From an uncultured Coprococcus sp. (GTDB lineage Bacteria; Bacillota; Clostridia; Lachnospirales; Lachnospiraceae): a DNA stretch of 20,418 nucleotides. Numbering within the stretch: the stretch's first letter is position 1; each line of letters opens with the position of its first letter. Below the pieces are notes generated by a model, which was not told where the DNA came from, did not search any database, and saw only the letters and a list, made by a program, of their open reading frames with translations. Shown here one piece after another: positions 19,764 to 20,418 of the stretch. The translations under genes were made by a program, and so were the position numbers. Location of the stretch: assembly GCA_900548215.1 (NCBI GenBank), contig URJI01000052.1, positions 1 to 20,418 of the forward strand. Direction: 5' to 3'.

Positions 19764-20418
19764 ATGAAAGTTAAAAGCGGAAGCTTTTTGGAAGTATTTA
19801 ATTATAAAGATCTTTTAAATCAGCTCGTTTCCAGAGATATAAAGTTAAAGTATAGAAGAAGTTTTTTGGGATATGTGTGGAGTATTCTGAACCCGCTGCT
19901 TATCATGATAGTAATGGTTATAGTTTTCTCCAAGATGTTTAACAGATCCATACCTCATTTTCCTGTATATCTGTTTGCAGGTAGAATACTCTATGAATTT
20001 GTTATAGGAGCATGTGGAAAAGCACTCGGAAGTATAACTGACAATGCTTCACTGCTCAAGAAAACTTACGTTTCAAAGTTTATGTTCCCACTGGCTAAGA
20101 TCGCGAGTACGCTTGTGGACAGCCTGTTTTCATTGGGTGCATTTCTTATAGTCATCATATTTACACGTTCACCTTTTTATTGGACTATGCTGTTGTTCCC
20201 GTTTATATTTCTTCAGGCATTTATATTTGCGTGTGGAATGGGATTTTTCCTGGCACAGCTCCATGTATTTTTCAGGGATACAAGATATATATGGAATGCG
20301 GTTACAACTGCGTGGATGTACTGTTCAGCGATATTCTATCCTATAGATATGCTGCCGAACTGGCTGAGATTCCTTGTTGAGTATTTCAACCCTCTGTATG
20401 TGTACATCAAGCAGTTCA
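19764..20418 (+). CDS. ABC-2 type polysaccharide/teichoic acid export permease (3' truncated by window edge)
   Basis: The open frame runs from ATG 19764 to the window end without a stop (218 complete codons). The product is a TagG/RfbA/KpsM-like permease, which with an ATP-binding partner flips lipid-linked polysaccharide across the membrane. The N-terminus has the family pattern: FNYKDLLNQLVSRDIKLKYRRS followed by FLGYVWSILNPLLIMIVMV (first membrane helix), PVYLFAGRILYEF, then further hydrophobic helices including a segment near QAFIFACGMGFFLAQLHVFFRD and the CSAIFYPIDMLP motif before the last helices. GGAGG lies eleven bases before the ATG. The ATPase gene is expected just downstream, outside the window. 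Confidence 0.9.
   Translation, partial: MKVKSGSFLEVFNYKDLLNQLVSRDIKLKYRRSFLGYVWSILNPLLIMIVMVIVFSKMFNRSIPHFPVYLFAGRILYEFVIGACGKALGSITDNASLLKKTYVSKFMFPLAKIASTLVDSLFSLGAFLIVIIFTRSPFYWTMLLFPFIFLQAFIFACGMGFFLAQLHVFFRDTRYIWNAVTTAWMYCSAIFYPIDMLPNWLRFLVEYFNPLYVYIKQF

Overview
The window reads as a piece of a low-GC Gram-positive gut anaerobe chromosome, most likely a Lachnospiraceae member (Coprococcus/Roseburia/Lachnospira-like). This rests on A/G-rich coding strands, strong AGGAGG-type ribosome binding sites, a class II GalT, a clostridial-style galactokinase motif (GNHTDH) and many ATA/AGA codons outside the gal genes. The assignment is inferred from protein style; no search was run. No phage, IS transposase, CRISPR array, tRNA or rRNA was seen.

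Layout. (1) 1-3505: the 3' part of metE (methionine synthase, 5' end outside the window), then a TetR-family regulator whose promoter lies inside an 18-bp inverted repeat, then a GNAT acetyltransferase. (2) 3490-5828: a non-coding patch of palindromes and a 32-bp tandem repeat that contains the promoter of an AAA_14/DUF4143 ATPase (COG1373 type), followed by a lone trpF and a bidirectional terminator. (3) 5896-12943: a large GH2 beta-galactosidase (lacZ, minus strand), divergent from an AraC-family regulator across a 259-bp regulatory region with a 21-bp-spaced direct repeat. Next come a flavoprotein with a compact Cys motif, a second AraC-family regulator (minus strand) and a Uma2-family gene (minus strand). 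(4) 13227-17653: galK, galT and galE, the complete Leloir set from galactose to UDP-glucose/UDP-galactose. A 298-nt galK-galT spacer holds two tandem copies of an elaborate hairpin element, and galE has its own promoter and a long leader. (5) 17688-20418: a strong terminator, a new promoter and the start of a surface-polysaccharide cluster: two GT-A-type glycosyltransferases and a truncated ABC-2 polysaccharide-export permease.

How the parts fit. LacZ splits lactose or galactosides, and GalK, GalT and GalE convert the released galactose. UDP-sugars made by GalE could feed the downstream polysaccharide genes. The AraC-family regulator divergent from lacZ is the natural candidate activator. No sugar transporter, mutarotase or CcpA cre-like site was recognised.

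The structures least explained by the genes are the galK-galT tandem hairpin element (14520-14756), the 32-bp repeats embracing the ATPase promoter (3643-3747), the REP-like palindromes copying the end of the acetyltransferase gene (3490-3603), and the perfect 16-bp inverted repeat between Uma2 and the second AraC gene (12347-12387).
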